Below, in pieces: positions 1 through 6,408 of a DNA stretch of 21,049 bases. Numbering within the stretch: the stretch's first letter is position 1; every line of letters starts with the position of its first letter. The notes beneath the pieces were generated by a model that had not been told where the DNA came from, did not search any database, and worked only from the letters and a program-made list of their open reading frames with translations. Source of the DNA: a virus; the IMG/VR virus record IMGVR_UViG_3300032516_002560, positions 1-21,049 of that record. The stretch is one strand, 5' to 3'. The position numbers were made by a program, and so were the translations under genes.

Positions 1-1
1 C

Positions 2-322
2 ACAGTCGGCGACATCGCCGCCCGGACGTTCGCATCGTGGGCCGCCACGCGTGACGTTCCGAGCGTCGCTGAACTCCTGAGCGGGGCCCGCGCACTGCCC
101 GAACGGCAGGACGCGTTTACGACGGCCATCGGCGCGCTCGTGACGGCTGCGACCGACGATACGCTCGACCGGACAATTGCAATTCTCGTAGGGGCCGTGG
201 CGCAGGACCCGGCGGCCGTGGCCATCGCGGCCCGGTCACTGGCCAGCGCTGGCCACATCGCCGGTATCGCCCCCCTCGTGGCGGCGCTCACGGCCGCAGG
301 CGTCCCGGTCGGCCGGGGCTGA
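2..322 (+). CDS. C-terminal part of a possible MoxR-like AAA+ ATPase (5' end outside window)
   Basis: An open frame runs from the window edge to TGA at 320-322 (106 codons visible), so the start lies upstream. The visible part is Ala-rich and helical, with no Walker motifs and no Cys. It resembles a helical lid or tail region (motif ARALPERQDAF around residues 30-40) but is not diagnostic alone. The assignment to a MoxR-type AAA+ ATPase is inferred mainly from the next gene, 31 bases downstream: DUF2201-type metallopeptidase/VWA proteins are typically encoded beside a MoxR ATPase that acts as their chaperone-like partner. The frame contains one ATTGCAAT palindrome at 176-183, read as Ile-Ala-Ile. 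It could be any other helical protein; the upstream sequence would settle this at once. Confidence 0.5.
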   Translation, partial: TVGDIAARTFASWAATRDVPSVAELLSGARALPERQDAFTTAIGALVTAATDDTLDRTIAILVGAVAQDPAAVAIAARSLASAGHIAGIAPLVAALTAAGVPVGRG

Positions 323-353
323 GCGGCACGCAGGACAGGACAGGAGTAACGCA

Positions 354-1688
354 GTGACGATCTACAATCCCTGCACGAGCATCGATGACGCCGTGCGCCA
401 CGCACAGTCAACTCACCCGTACTACGCTCAGGCCATCGCTCGGCTGCGCCTCGTGGCCGACCCCAGCGTGCCGACAATGGGCACGAGCGCCGCATGGGTG
501 ACGCATTACAATCCGGCAACACTGGCCACGTGGACCGTTCCCGAGGCCGGGGCCGTGATCGTGCACGAACTAGAGCACCTGCTACGGCAGCATTCCGAGC
601 GGCGGGACGAACGGGACCCGGGGGACTGGAATATCGCGGCGGATGCTGAGATCAATCAAAGGCTCGCCGGGCTGCCCGAGGGAGCGGTCTACCCGTCAAC
701 GCTGGGAATGCCGAACGGGCAGACGGCAGAGACGTACTACGCAGTGACGCATCGGCCGGAGCCGGAGCCGGAGCCGGAGCCGGGCGAGGGCGAGGGCGAG
801 GACGGCGAGGGCGACGGCGACGGCGACGGCGAGGGCGAGGACGGCGAGGGCGAGGACGGCAAGCCCGGCAAGCCCGGCAAGCCCGGCAAGCCCGGCAAGC
901 CCGAGGGCGGCCCCGGCAAGCCCGGCAAGCCCGGCAAGCCCGGCAAGCCCGGCAAGCCAGACTGCGGGAGTGCAGCCGGTGGCCCGGCCCGTGAGTACGA
1001 GCGGGGGGACGGCCCGGCCCCGTCGCCCGATGCGCAGGAGAGCATCCGTCGCGGAGTGGCCGAGGATGTGCTAGACGCAACCCCCGGTTGGGGGACGGAG
1101 CCCAGCGACGAACTCCGCGCATGGGCTGAGTCCGAACTGGGCATCGACCGCTCACAGTGGTACTCAGCGCTGGCCACGGCCGTAGGGCACGCATTGTCGT
1201 CCGTCGGGGCCCCTACACGCTGGACGTGGCCCGGGCGGCGGGACATGCGGGATATGGGCGGGGCGATGCTCCCTCGCTGGACGGGGGAGCGTCCCTCGTG
1301 CGCGGTTATCATCGATACCTCCGGCAGCATCACGGCATCCGACCTGAGCATGGCCCGCGCAGCCGGGCACTTTCTGGGCCGCATGGCAGACGTCCGGTAC
1401 TACGGTTGCAACACGCGGCCGACCCTGTACGGCAGCGCGCTCCCCGAGTACATCAGCGGCGGGGGCGGCACCAATCTGGTAGCAGGCATCGAGCTGGCAG
1501 TCGCCGACGGGGCCAAGGCCGTTGTCGTGATCACTGACTGCATGACGCCTTGGCCCACCGAGGTCCTGCGGGTCCCGTTGATCATCGGGGCCAACGCAGG
1601 CGCCACCAAGTACGTACTGAGCAGGGGCCCGAGCCGGTGGTCCCCTCCCGAGTGGGCTACGGTCCTGCCGATCATCGCTGAGGGCTGA
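354..1688 (+). CDS. DUF2201-like zinc metallopeptidase / von Willebrand A protein with a collagen-like linker
   Basis: 444 residues, GTG start with AGGAG at 342-346 seven bases upstream. The N-terminal domain has HELEH (H71, E72, H75), then H80 and DWNIAADAEIN at 91-101, the pattern of the putative metallopeptidase domain DUF2201_N. The C-terminal domain is VWA-like with a complete MIDAS: DTSGS at 321-325, Thr373 in GGGGTN, Asp395 in ITD. Between them lies a low-complexity linker: Glu-Pro repeats (135-143), Gly/Glu/Asp repeats (144-168), then about ten Gly-Lys-Pro triplets (169-203). The protein is therefore a two-domain Zn/Mg-binding protein with a long flexible acidic-then-basic spacer. The family usually works with a MoxR AAA+ ATPase, probably the gene just upstream. 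The function in phages is not established; a host-remodelling or virion-assembly role would be inference. Strong hairpins follow the stop. Confidence 0.88.
   Translation: MTIYNPCTSIDDAVRHAQSTHPYYAQAIARLRLVADPSVPTMGTSAAWVTHYNPATLATWTVPEAGAVIVHELEHLLRQHSERRDERDPGDWNIAADAEINQRLAGLPEGAVYPSTLGMPNGQTAETYYAVTHRPEPEPEPEPGEGEGEDGEGDGDGDGEGEDGEGEDGKPGKPGKPGKPGKPEGGPGKPGKPGKPGKPGKPDCGSAAGGPAREYERGDGPAPSPDAQESIRRGVAEDVLDATPGWGTEPSDELRAWAESELGIDRSQWYSALATAVGHALSSVGAPTRWTWPGRRDMRDMGGAMLPRWTGERPSCAVIIDTSGSITASDLSMARAAGHFLGRMADVRYYGCNTRPTLYGSALPEYISGGGGTNLVAGIELAVADGAKAVVVITDCMTPWPTEVLRVPLIIGANAGATKYVLSRGPSRWSPPEWATVLPIIAEG
858..958 (+). repeat. 9 bp tandem repeat encoding Gly-Lys-Pro
   Basis: Two blocks of five nearly perfect GGCAAGCCC units are separated by a 12-base GEGGP-coding spacer, in frame within the metallopeptidase/VWA gene. 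The near-identity of units at DNA level suggests recent slippage expansion, so copy number may differ between related phages. Confidence 0.85.
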
Positions 1689-1693
1689 GCCCA

Positions 1694-1754
1694 CGGGGGG
1701 ACGGCCCCCCGCCCCCAACCCTGAGCCCCCCGGAGCCATTCGGCCCGGGGGGCT
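1694..1754 (+). terminator. Two consecutive hairpins after the VWA gene, probable terminator
   Basis: The first hairpin is CGGGGGG/CCCCCCG at 1694-1700 and 1705-1711 with an ACGG loop. The second is AGCCCCCCGG (1724-1733) with CCGGGGGGCT (1745-1754). Its inner GCC/GGC pairs close an ATTC loop, leaving one bulged A, and it is followed by TTTCCC. Both are very stable and sit directly after the stop at 1688. The short T run fits a Rho-independent terminator of the U-poor actinobacterial type. Confidence 0.7.
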
Positions 1755-1800
1755 TTCCCATACCCGGGGCCAGACTCCGCAGGGCGTCCTCGCCCTACAC

Positions 1801-1952
1801 CCTGAAGACGCTCCCGTATTGCAATTGCCCGAGGAGCTGGAGCTGGAGCTGGAGATGGAGCTGCGTGGTGCGCGACCTGAAGCCCGTATTGCAATTGCCC
1901 GAGGAGTTGGAGATGGCGACCTGAAGCCCGTATTGCAATTGCCCGAGGAGCC
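1801..1952 (+). repeat. Three copies of a ~30 bp iteron-like repeat centred on ATTGCAAT
   Basis: Each copy contains CCCGTATTGCAATTGCCC followed by GAGGAG. The ATTGCAAT cores lie at 1818-1825, 1888-1895 and 1932-1939, i.e. 70 and 44 bases apart. Copies two and three also share the preceding CCTGAAG; copy one has a five-base insertion there. A run of GAGCTG hexamers (about 1831-1862) separates copies one and two. The repeats lie outside genes, so selection on DNA rather than protein is likely. Confidence 0.85.
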
Positions 1953-2046
1953 GGACCCATCAGGTCCCGGACCCGGCCCGGGACCCGGATACTCCCCCCG
2001 GGTATGCCGACCCGAGGGCGCGAGGAGGCAGGGGACGCGCTGGGCC

Positions 2047-2058
2047 ACATTGCAATGT
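2047..2058. promoter_or_regulatory. Perfect 12 bp palindrome ACATTGCAATGT upstream of the promoter
   Basis: The palindrome contains the recurrent ATTGCAAT core at 2049-2056 and ends about 40 bases before the -35 box at 2098. A second inverted repeat, AGTTCG (2061-2066) with CGAACT (2084-2089), lies between it and the promoter. Both are candidate operators or activator sites for the early operon. Confidence 0.5.
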
Positions 2059-2097
2059 AGAGTTCGCGGACTCAGCAGCTCGCCGAACTTTGGGGGG

Positions 2098-2125
2098 TTG
2101 ACATTCTGCGACATCGTGCTACTGT
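2098..2125 (+). promoter_or_regulatory. Candidate vegetative-sigma promoter for the early operon
   Basis: A perfect -35 TTGACA at 2098-2103 and a -10 TACTGT at 2120-2125 are separated by 16 bases. This is the best promoter match seen in the window, in the only large gap of the plus arm, with a ~55-base leader to the first small gene at 2185. The -10 matches TAnnnT, the usual actinobacterial pattern. Confidence 0.6.
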
Positions 2126-2184
2126 CTGGGTATCGGCGGGTCGGACGCCAAGCCCGACACCCCGGCCGCAACGGGAGAGCCAAG

Positions 2185-2307
2185 ATGATCGGTGTCCTCA
2201 CCCACCAGAAGTGCGCCTCGTGCATGACGCGGCGCCTGTGGGCCCTCGTGCGCGGGCCGTTCATCATGCTGGTCTGCGGCTACTGCGACCGACTGGAGCG
2301 CAACTGA
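2185..2307 (+). CDS. Small zinc-ribbon protein (40 aa), first gene of the early operon
   Basis: The ATG at 2185 is chosen because GGGAGAG at 2173-2179 gives a well-spaced ribosome-binding site; the same frame upstream crosses low-complexity control DNA. The 40-residue product has two paired Cys motifs, CASC (10-13) and CGYC (31-34), with a basic then hydrophobic stretch between (RRLWALVRGPFIMLV). This is the shape of a minimal zinc ribbon. It is the first gene after the promoter at 2098 and its stop is one base before the next start. No specific function can be assigned. Confidence 0.75.
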   Translation: MIGVLTHQKCASCMTRRLWALVRGPFIMLVCGYCDRLERN

Positions 2308-2308
2308 C

Positions 2309-2596
2309 ATGGTATCCGACGCCGACTTGGAGGCCGCCCGGCTATTGGTGGGCGACGCGCTCCCCTCCGACCCGAGGATGCAGAACCTGCCGGGAGCCGA
2401 CAGGTGCCGCCACATCCTCAATGGTGCCGGGAACCCGGCTGACGTCTCGCCGTGGTATTCCGCCTCCTACCGGCACCACGGGCATGTGCTCGATGCCGGG
2501 AACCCGTACAACGGCATGACGTACCCGGGGGCCCCGCGCTACTGCAAGTGCGGCAACTCTCCGGGCCACATCATCCATCGCCGATGCGATCTCTGA
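2309..2596 (+). CDS. Hypothetical early protein with SDADxEAARLL module and C-terminal Cys/His cluster
   Basis: 95 residues, ATG one base after the preceding stop, with GGAG at 2295-2298. The N terminus reads SDADLEAARLLVGD. Nearly the same module opens the 72-residue protein at 4557 and recurs inside the protein at 6690. The C terminus has CKCGNSPGHIIHRRC, a CxC...H...H...C arrangement that could bind zinc. The middle is rich in Gly, Tyr and His (HHGHVLDAGNPYNG). The protein is not recognised as any known family. Confidence 0.78.
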   Translation: MVSDADLEAARLLVGDALPSDPRMQNLPGADRCRHILNGAGNPADVSPWYSASYRHHGHVLDAGNPYNGMTYPGAPRYCKCGNSPGHIIHRRCDL

Positions 2597-2609
2597 GAGG
2601 AGAATGACA

Positions 2610-2903
2610 ATGTGCAAGTGCGCCTGCGGATGTTCGAACTTCCTGACCATCGTGGGTCGTGGGACCCGCTGCCGCCAGTGCGTCATCGGCGGCCACGCCC
2701 GCGCCGCCGCCCCCGCCCCGCTGGACGTGCTGACTGCGGCGCTGTCCCGCATCGAGGACATCTGCAAGCCCATGTCCTTCGACATGAGCGGGCGGGCCGT
2801 CTGGTTCGAGGGCGGCACCCCTGCTGGCGGCGGAAGCCGTCAGCGCATCTGGGAAATCGCCCACGCCGCCATCGCCGCCGCATACGCCGAGGAGACGAAG
2901 TGA
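2610..2903 (+). CDS. Hypothetical protein with N-terminal zinc-ribbon-like Cys cluster
   Basis: 97 residues from the ATG at 2610, seven bases after AGGAG (2598-2602); an in-frame ATG at 2604 is possible but only one base from AGGAG. The N terminus has CKCACGC and then CRQC (about residues 2-25), a four- to five-Cys zinc ribbon. A Pro-Ala linker ending PAPLDV leads into a helical region. The 20 bases at 2710-2729 that encode this linker are repeated exactly at 8118-8137 in another gene. Its stop overlaps the next start as GTGA. The start lies in the recurrent GAATGACAATG context. Confidence 0.8.
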   Translation: MCKCACGCSNFLTIVGRGTRCRQCVIGGHARAAAPAPLDVLTAALSRIEDICKPMSFDMSGRAVWFEGGTPAGGGSRQRIWEIAHAAIAAAYAEETK

Positions 2904-3139
2904 GCGACACCGACCGCCTCGCCGCGGAGCTGCCCGCGTTTGAGTCCGAATGGGCCAAGCGCTGGAACACCTACTACGCGACCGAACAGGACGCACCCGA
3001 GTTCAGGGGCGACATCATCGACCCGCCGGAGGACAAGATCATGTTCAGCCACGTCGTCGGCCAGTTCCTCGCGTGGGCGCTCCCGGGCAGGTACGCGTGG
3101 TGCGCGATCTGCAAGCACTACCACAAGCGGGTGCGGTGA
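2900..3139 (+). CDS. Hypothetical protein with C-terminal CxxCxxYH motif
   Basis: 79 residues, GTG start overlapping the previous stop by four bases. The N terminus SDTDRLAAEL is shared with the 58-residue protein at 7831 (TDTDRLAALI), including 22 identical bases (2905-2926 and 7836-7857). The C terminus has CAICKHYH, likely half of a zinc site. The middle is acidic and aromatic (WAKRWNTYYATEQDAPEF). The family is unknown. It is part of the tightly coupled early gene chain. Confidence 0.78.
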   Translation: MSDTDRLAAELPAFESEWAKRWNTYYATEQDAPEFRGDIIDPPEDKIMFSHVVGQFLAWALPGRYAWCAICKHYHKRVR

Positions 3140-3468
3140 TGATCGTCACCCGCCACTGCGAGAAGGCGCTCGTGGCACTGGGGCCAAGAATGCCCGTCCC
3201 CGCGTCCGTCGTGCTCGCCCGGCTTCGCGCCGAACCGACACCAGCCAGCTCCACAGCTCTCGAAGTGTGCCGATTGCAATTCGCGTACGGAGCTGCCGAC
3301 GCATCGAACGGCGACGCGGTCGTCGTCATCATCCGTGAAGGGGTCGCCGTCACCGCAATGCTGCGGCGCTCCTACAACCAGCCGTTCACGCCCGCGTCCC
3401 TGCGGGTGGACGCAGTCCAGTCATGGGAAGGACAGGCGCTCAGCGACTGGGCCGTCAAGCCCGGGTAG
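3139..3468 (+). CDS. Hypothetical early protein (109 aa)
   Basis: The ATG at 3139 overlaps the previous TGA (TGATG); an in-frame GTG at 3136 is an alternative. The 109-residue product has an alternating hydrophobic stretch (DAVVVIIREGVAVTAMLRR) suggesting a small beta-rich domain, and only two Cys. An ATTGCAAT site at 3273-3280 lies inside the gene, read as Leu-Gln. It is the last gene before the 113-base gap 3469-3581, so this stop may end the first early transcription unit. No family is recognised. Confidence 0.75.
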   Translation: MIVTRHCEKALVALGPRMPVPASVVLARLRAEPTPASSTALEVCRLQFAYGAADASNGDAVVVIIREGVAVTAMLRRSYNQPFTPASLRVDAVQSWEGQALSDWAVKPG

Positions 3469-3581
3469 GGGTACGGCCCCGGCGCCCCCTTCCTTTCGGA
3501 CTTGGGTCCTGTATTTGGCTACACCCCAAAACGGGTTGTCGCCCGAAGATCGCAGTTGACAGATGTAGTAGGATTGGAGCC
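3469..3581 (+). promoter_or_regulatory. Intergenic gap with TTGACA box and TAGGAT next to the start codon
   Basis: The gap holds a GC-rich stretch after the stop (GGGG-TACGG-CCCC, weak stem), a perfect TTGACA at 3556-3561, and TAGGAT at 3569-3574. TTGACA to TAGGAT is only seven bases, so they cannot form one standard promoter. TAGGAT alone is placed to start transcription at or beside the ATG at 3582, which would give a leaderless message. A TTGACA-containing operator overlapping a -10 is an alternative reading. Confidence 0.35.
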
Positions 3582-3878
3582 ATGCAGACACGAAGCCTCA
3601 CCGACAAGATCGCCGATGCCCGTCGCGCCTACGAGGTGCTGCGGGAGGACCTGACCTCCGATGTCATGCGGAACGTCCTCGGCAACATGACCGGCGCCCA
3701 GATGCAGGCCGCCGCCGACGTCAACGACGTGCAGGCGTACGCCGCACTCGTGCAGGCCAGCCTCAACCTCACCCGGATCGTCGCAGCCAACGACCGTGCA
3801 GCCATGATCGCAGCGGTCATGCTCACCCAGTCAGGCGTTTCCCGCCCGCAGCTCGACCTCACCGACGGAGGGGAATGA
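3582..3878 (+). CDS. Hypothetical helical protein, possibly leaderless
   Basis: 98 residues from the ATG at 3582. The frame is open further upstream, but that part crosses the intergenic gap. The only purine-rich element, GGAG at 3576-3579, is two bases from the ATG, too near for a normal ribosome-binding site. This and the TAGGAT box at 3569 suggest a leaderless start. The protein is strongly helical and Ala/Met-rich with no Cys (SLTDKIADARRAYEVLRED at the start, then NLTRIVAANDRAAMIAAV). No known family is recognised. Its stop overlaps the next gene's start region. Confidence 0.78.
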   Translation: MQTRSLTDKIADARRAYEVLREDLTSDVMRNVLGNMTGAQMQAAADVNDVQAYAALVQASLNLTRIVAANDRAAMIAAVMLTQSGVSRPQLDLTDGGE

Positions 3879-3880
3879 CA

Positions 3881-4090
3881 ATGCGACGCAAGGTCGGCGT
3901 GGTCTGGGTGGACATGGGTCCGTCCTCTCCGCCGGGGTGCGGACCGTTGGGGGAGCGTCACACCAAGGGCCACGTCTCCACGCCGTTCGACAACAGCCCG
4001 TCCGCGATGGGCACCATAATCCCGGATCGCGGGCACCTGCCCATGCAGTTCCAGCCGAAGGTGGATATCGAGGGCCGCTATGGCGACTAG
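3881..4090 (+). CDS. Hypothetical protein (69 aa)
   Basis: GGAGGGG (3867-3873) is placed for the ATG at 3881; the in-frame ATG at 3875 overlaps the upstream stop and is a real alternative. The product starts basic (MRRKVGVVWVDMG), is rich in Gly, Pro and His, and contains no clear domain. It ends eleven bases inside the next gene. The start is the second copy of the GGAATGACAATG start context. No function can be assigned. Confidence 0.68.
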   Translation: MRRKVGVVWVDMGPSSPPGCGPLGERHTKGHVSTPFDNSPSAMGTIIPDRGHLPMQFQPKVDIEGRYGD

Positions 4091-4316
4091 GAGCGGGACC
4101 GGCAATGGCGATGTCTGTCCGGTGACCCCCGACCACGGCCACATGCTCGTGATGAGCGACCACACCCGGCAATACTGCCCTCACCACGACCATGAGGGCA
4201 GGGCCGACAAGCCCGACAAGCCCGGCCTGATGCGCACCCGCGCGTTCTGGCCGACCGGGATGGACTCGTTCCCCAAGGCCGTCGCTGAGTACATGAAGGA
4301 GTTCCCCAATGGGTGA
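4080..4316 (+). CDS. Hypothetical His/Cys-rich protein
   Basis: 78 residues; the ATG at 4080 lies eleven bases before the upstream stop, so translation is probably coupled. Residues 13-40 hold C, HGH, H, CPHHDH (CPVTPDHGHMLV then YCPHHDHEGR), a dense metal-binding pattern that could fold as a small zinc finger. DKPDKPG follows, then an aromatic/helical C terminus (FPKAVAEYMKEF). No named family is recognised. The stop overlaps the next start by eight bases. Confidence 0.76.
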   Translation: MATRSGTGNGDVCPVTPDHGHMLVMSDHTRQYCPHHDHEGRADKPDKPGLMRTRAFWPTGMDSFPKAVAEYMKEFPNG

Positions 4317-4560
4317 CGTGCACATCGAGCCGCCGAAGCCGAACGCGGTCGGCGCCAAGGTGCAGGAGTTGATCGACTCCGGCCACCAGTTCTACGCCTC
4401 GTCCATGACTGGCAACCCTGCCGGTCGCGTTCGTCGCCCCACGCTGTTCGTGATCGCCATGATCGGTTGCGTCCTCGGCACCCAGTTCTGGGGGGCTGCG
4501 GTCGTTGCTGTCATTGCAATGACGCTCCTCGCCCTCACCGATCAGGTGGTGGAGCTGTGA
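4309..4560 (+). CDS. Small membrane protein with a TM hairpin
   Basis: 83 residues, ATG at 4309 overlapping the previous gene by eight bases. The N-terminal ~43 residues are soluble, followed by basic RVRRP. Two adjacent hydrophobic segments (about 44-58 and 60-77) then form a membrane hairpin ending in a short acidic tail. An ATTGCAAT site at 4513-4520 is read as Val-Ile-Ala-Met within the second segment. It may be an early membrane protein acting on the host envelope, but nothing assigns a specific role. Confidence 0.78.
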   Translation: MGDVHIEPPKPNAVGAKVQELIDSGHQFYASSMTGNPAGRVRRPTLFVIAMIGCVLGTQFWGAAVVAVIAMTLLALTDQVVEL

Positions 4561-4775
4561 GCGCGATCACGGACGCCGACAGGGAGGCCGCCCGTCTGCT
4601 CATCGGCGATCCTGCCATCGACCCCCGAAAGGTCCAGAACGACCTGCTGATGGAGCGGCTTCGGGGCGAGATCGAGAAGATGAAGGCTGGGTACGCGGCG
4701 AACAATGTGCCCATGCCCGCCTACGCAATCGTCCATCCCGATATGTACAAGGACCTCCTTGACCATGAGTCCTGA
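4557..4775 (+). CDS. Hypothetical protein with N-terminal TDADREAARLLIGD module
   Basis: 72 residues from GTG at 4557, overlapping the previous stop (GTGA). Residues 4-16 read ITDADREAARLLI, paralogous to the N terminus of the 95-residue protein at 2309. The rest is helical (NDLLMERLRGEIEKMKAGYAA) and ends HPDMYKDLLDHES. It overlaps the nuclease gene downstream by eleven bases, so the two are probably co-translated; a partner or adaptor role for the nuclease is possible but untested. Confidence 0.77.
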   Translation: MSAITDADREAARLLIGDPAIDPRKVQNDLLMERLRGEIEKMKAGYAANNVPMPAYAIVHPDMYKDLLDHES

Positions 4776-5856
4776 GAACGCGAGCAACAACGAGTACGGG
4801 TTCCGGCTGTACGACTGGCCGGGTGGGGACTCCGACCTCAACCGCGAGTACGGAGCCGACCAGCCCGCGACCGTCATCAGCGTGACGGCAGCTCGCTCGA
4901 TCATCGGCATCCCATTCCAATTGCAGGCGTGGCAGCTCGCCAACGTCGTGAACCTCGCAACCGGCCAGCGCCGCGCCGAGTGGAGGGACTACTCCAAGTC
5001 CACGCGCGGTCGGCTGGTCAAGGGCTACCGCAAGGACGGCGAGTTCCCCGGCGAGTTCGTGCAGCGGATGCTCTCGACCGAGGGCGACGAGGAGAAGTTG
5101 CGCGAGGTCCGGGCGTGGCTGAAGCAGACCGCCGACGAGCCCCGGGACATCGCAGCAGTTCGCGGCTCGGTCGTCCACAAGCTCATTGAAATGCGCGTGC
5201 CCATGAAGGCGCTGTCGGAAGAGGTCATCCGCTGGTACATCGACCAGCAGTGGGACAGCGAGAAGCGCACGGTGCTCCCCACTGTGACCGACGACGATGT
5301 GGACTTCGTCGGTGATTGCGTTGCGAACTACTGGGACATGCGCGAGGCCGTCCCGTTCGTCATCATCGCGCAGGAGCCGCAGGTCTGGAACCTGAAGGCC
5401 GGGTACGCCGGGTCTGCCGACGTGCTCATCTGGTTCCTGCCCCCGGATCAGGCCACGCGCATCAAGTATTGGCAAGACCTCGCCGACCGTGGCGCCCTGA
5501 CCGCTGAGATCATCGGCTCCATCAGGGGGAGAACGGCGCTCGGGGACTGGAAGACGAGCCCGGATGTCTACACCGGGCATGTCGTGCAGGGGACTGCGTA
5601 CCTTGGGGCCACGTTCGTCGGCCGGAGCGGGGAGATTGACGAGCGTCTGACCCGTATCCTGCGTGGTACCATGCTGGGGCTCATCATCAAGATCAGGCCC
5701 GACGGCTGGGAGGCCGACACGTTCGACTACCGCGAGGACGTGTCGCTGGCGTTCTTCGGACAGATCGCGCTCGCGCGCTTCCTCTTGACGTACAGCAAGC
5801 CCGACGCGCTGTTCACGGAGACGGTCTCGGGGTCTTCCCCGAAGAGCTGGAGATAG
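4765..5856 (+). CDS. RecB/Cas4-like PD-(D/E)XK exonuclease
   Basis: 363 residues from ATG 4765, which lies inside the end of the upstream gene; the frame is open further 5' but would overlap that gene much more. The C-terminal half has the ordered motifs of the RecB/Cas4-type PD-(D/E)XK nuclease family: RGSVVH at 133-138, GYAGSAD with D219, GDWKT with D261 and K263, and the QxxxY helix motif at Q275-Y279. Such phage enzymes degrade DNA ends and serve recombination, replication or host-DNA breakdown. No Cys cluster is seen, so the iron-sulfur site of true Cas4 is absent. The N-terminal ~120 residues are unassigned. No Cas1/Cas2 or repeat array is nearby, so a CRISPR role is unlikely. Confidence 0.88.
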   Translation: MSPENASNNEYGFRLYDWPGGDSDLNREYGADQPATVISVTAARSIIGIPFQLQAWQLANVVNLATGQRRAEWRDYSKSTRGRLVKGYRKDGEFPGEFVQRMLSTEGDEEKLREVRAWLKQTADEPRDIAAVRGSVVHKLIEMRVPMKALSEEVIRWYIDQQWDSEKRTVLPTVTDDDVDFVGDCVANYWDMREAVPFVIIAQEPQVWNLKAGYAGSADVLIWFLPPDQATRIKYWQDLADRGALTAEIIGSIRGRTALGDWKTSPDVYTGHVVQGTAYLGATFVGRSGEIDERLTRILRGTMLGLIIKIRPDGWEADTFDYREDVSLAFFGQIALARFLLTYSKPDALFTETVSGSSPKSWR

Positions 5857-5858
5857 GA

Positions 5859-6404
5859 ATGACAATTGCCGCACCCGCCAAAACATCGGTGCTCGCCAAG
5901 CTGACGGCGAGCGTGATGGAAGAGAAGCGGACCGCATCCCGCACCCTCACCCCCGTAGCCGGGGAAGAGAAGCCGCCGCTGGCGTTCCCCTCCGACCTGC
6001 CGGGTTCGTTCATGTCCCACGAGGGGATGCGCGAGTCGGCCAAGGACATCCGGCGTCACGCCGCGTCTCTCATTGTGATCGCGGACGCAATCGACGCCCT
6101 GTCGGGGTTCGACACCGTCGAGGGCGGCCGGGTTGGCCGGTCCGCTGCCGAAATCCAGAAGGAGAAGGAGCGCGAGGCCGACGAGCGCGTCAAGGCCAAG
6201 GCCGTCGCAGACGTCCCCGAAGAGTCGGCGCAACCGGCCCCCGAGGAGTCGTTCGCCGACCGGCAGGCCCGCCTGTCCGAAGAGGCGAAAGCCTCGTTCT
6301 TCAAGTGGGCTTGTCCCGACCACGGCAAGGCCGTACGGAAGGTCAGCGGCAAGGGCCGGGAGTACATCGGCTGCCCTGACTGCAACCAGTTCGAGCGGGT
6401 GTAA
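5859..6404 (+). CDS. Hypothetical protein with C-terminal zinc ribbon
   Basis: 181 residues, ATG at 5859 six bases after GGAG (5849-5852) and two bases after the nuclease stop. The N-terminal half is soluble and Ala/Pro-rich. A helix (MRESAKDIRRHAASLIVIADAI) follows, then a charged coiled-coil-like stretch (AAEIQKEKEREADERVKAKAV). The C terminus has CPDHG and then CPDC (about residues 156-176), a zinc ribbon. It directly follows the nuclease and may act with it on DNA, but that is inference. The start repeats the GGAATGACAAT context, here with ATT where others have a second ATG. Confidence 0.8.
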   Translation: MTIAAPAKTSVLAKLTASVMEEKRTASRTLTPVAGEEKPPLAFPSDLPGSFMSHEGMRESAKDIRRHAASLIVIADAIDALSGFDTVEGGRVGRSAAEIQKEKEREADERVKAKAVADVPEESAQPAPEESFADRQARLSEEAKASFFKWACPDHGKAVRKVSGKGREYIGCPDCNQFERV

Positions 6405-6408
6405 CGCC

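Larger units (their letters stand above)
1689..2184. promoter_or_regulatory. Gene-free control region: hairpins, iteron-like repeats and promoter
   Basis: About 500 bases with no convincing gene; frames crossing it are low-complexity. In order it holds the terminator hairpins, a tight AGGGCG-TCCT-CGCCCT hairpin at 1781-1796, three ATTGCAAT-centred repeats (1801-1952), and a GGTCCCGG/CCGGGACC stem-loop at 1963-1985. These are followed by a perfect 12 bp palindrome at 2047-2058, an AGTTCG-N17-CGAACT inverted repeat at 2061-2089, and a TTGACA promoter at 2098. The density of repeats and palindromes is what would be expected of an origin of replication or a repressor-controlled early promoter; which one cannot be told from sequence alone. 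Confidence 0.65.

Noticed and set aside
652-1384. Long minus-strand open frames opposite the VWA gene
   Set aside because: They are products of low codon complexity: the GKP/GE repeats read backwards as Cys-Arg-Ala or Gly-Leu-Pro runs. The plus-strand product has complete HExxH and MIDAS motifs.
1801-1952. CRISPR or attachment site in the triplicated repeat
   Set aside because: Only three copies with unequal spacing and no integrase nearby; iteron or operator repeats fit better.
1819-2184. Plus-strand extension of the 40-residue zinc-ribbon gene through the repeat region
   Set aside because: The extension encodes QLPEELELELEMEL and PGPGPGPG-type low complexity over the repeats and promoter; the ATG at 2185 has a good ribosome-binding site.
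1164-2267. Minus-strand frame through the control region
   Set aside because: It spans terminators, repeats and a promoter, has Gly-Pro and Ser low complexity, and no ribosome-binding site or family resemblance.
3469-3581. tRNA gene in the intergenic gap
   Set aside because: No acceptor, anticodon or T-arm pairing could be drawn; only a weak GGGG/CCCC stem is present.
4600-5937. 445-codon minus-strand frame opposite the nuclease gene
   Set aside because: Antisense shadow in GC-rich DNA; the plus-strand product carries the full ordered PD-(D/E)XK motif set.
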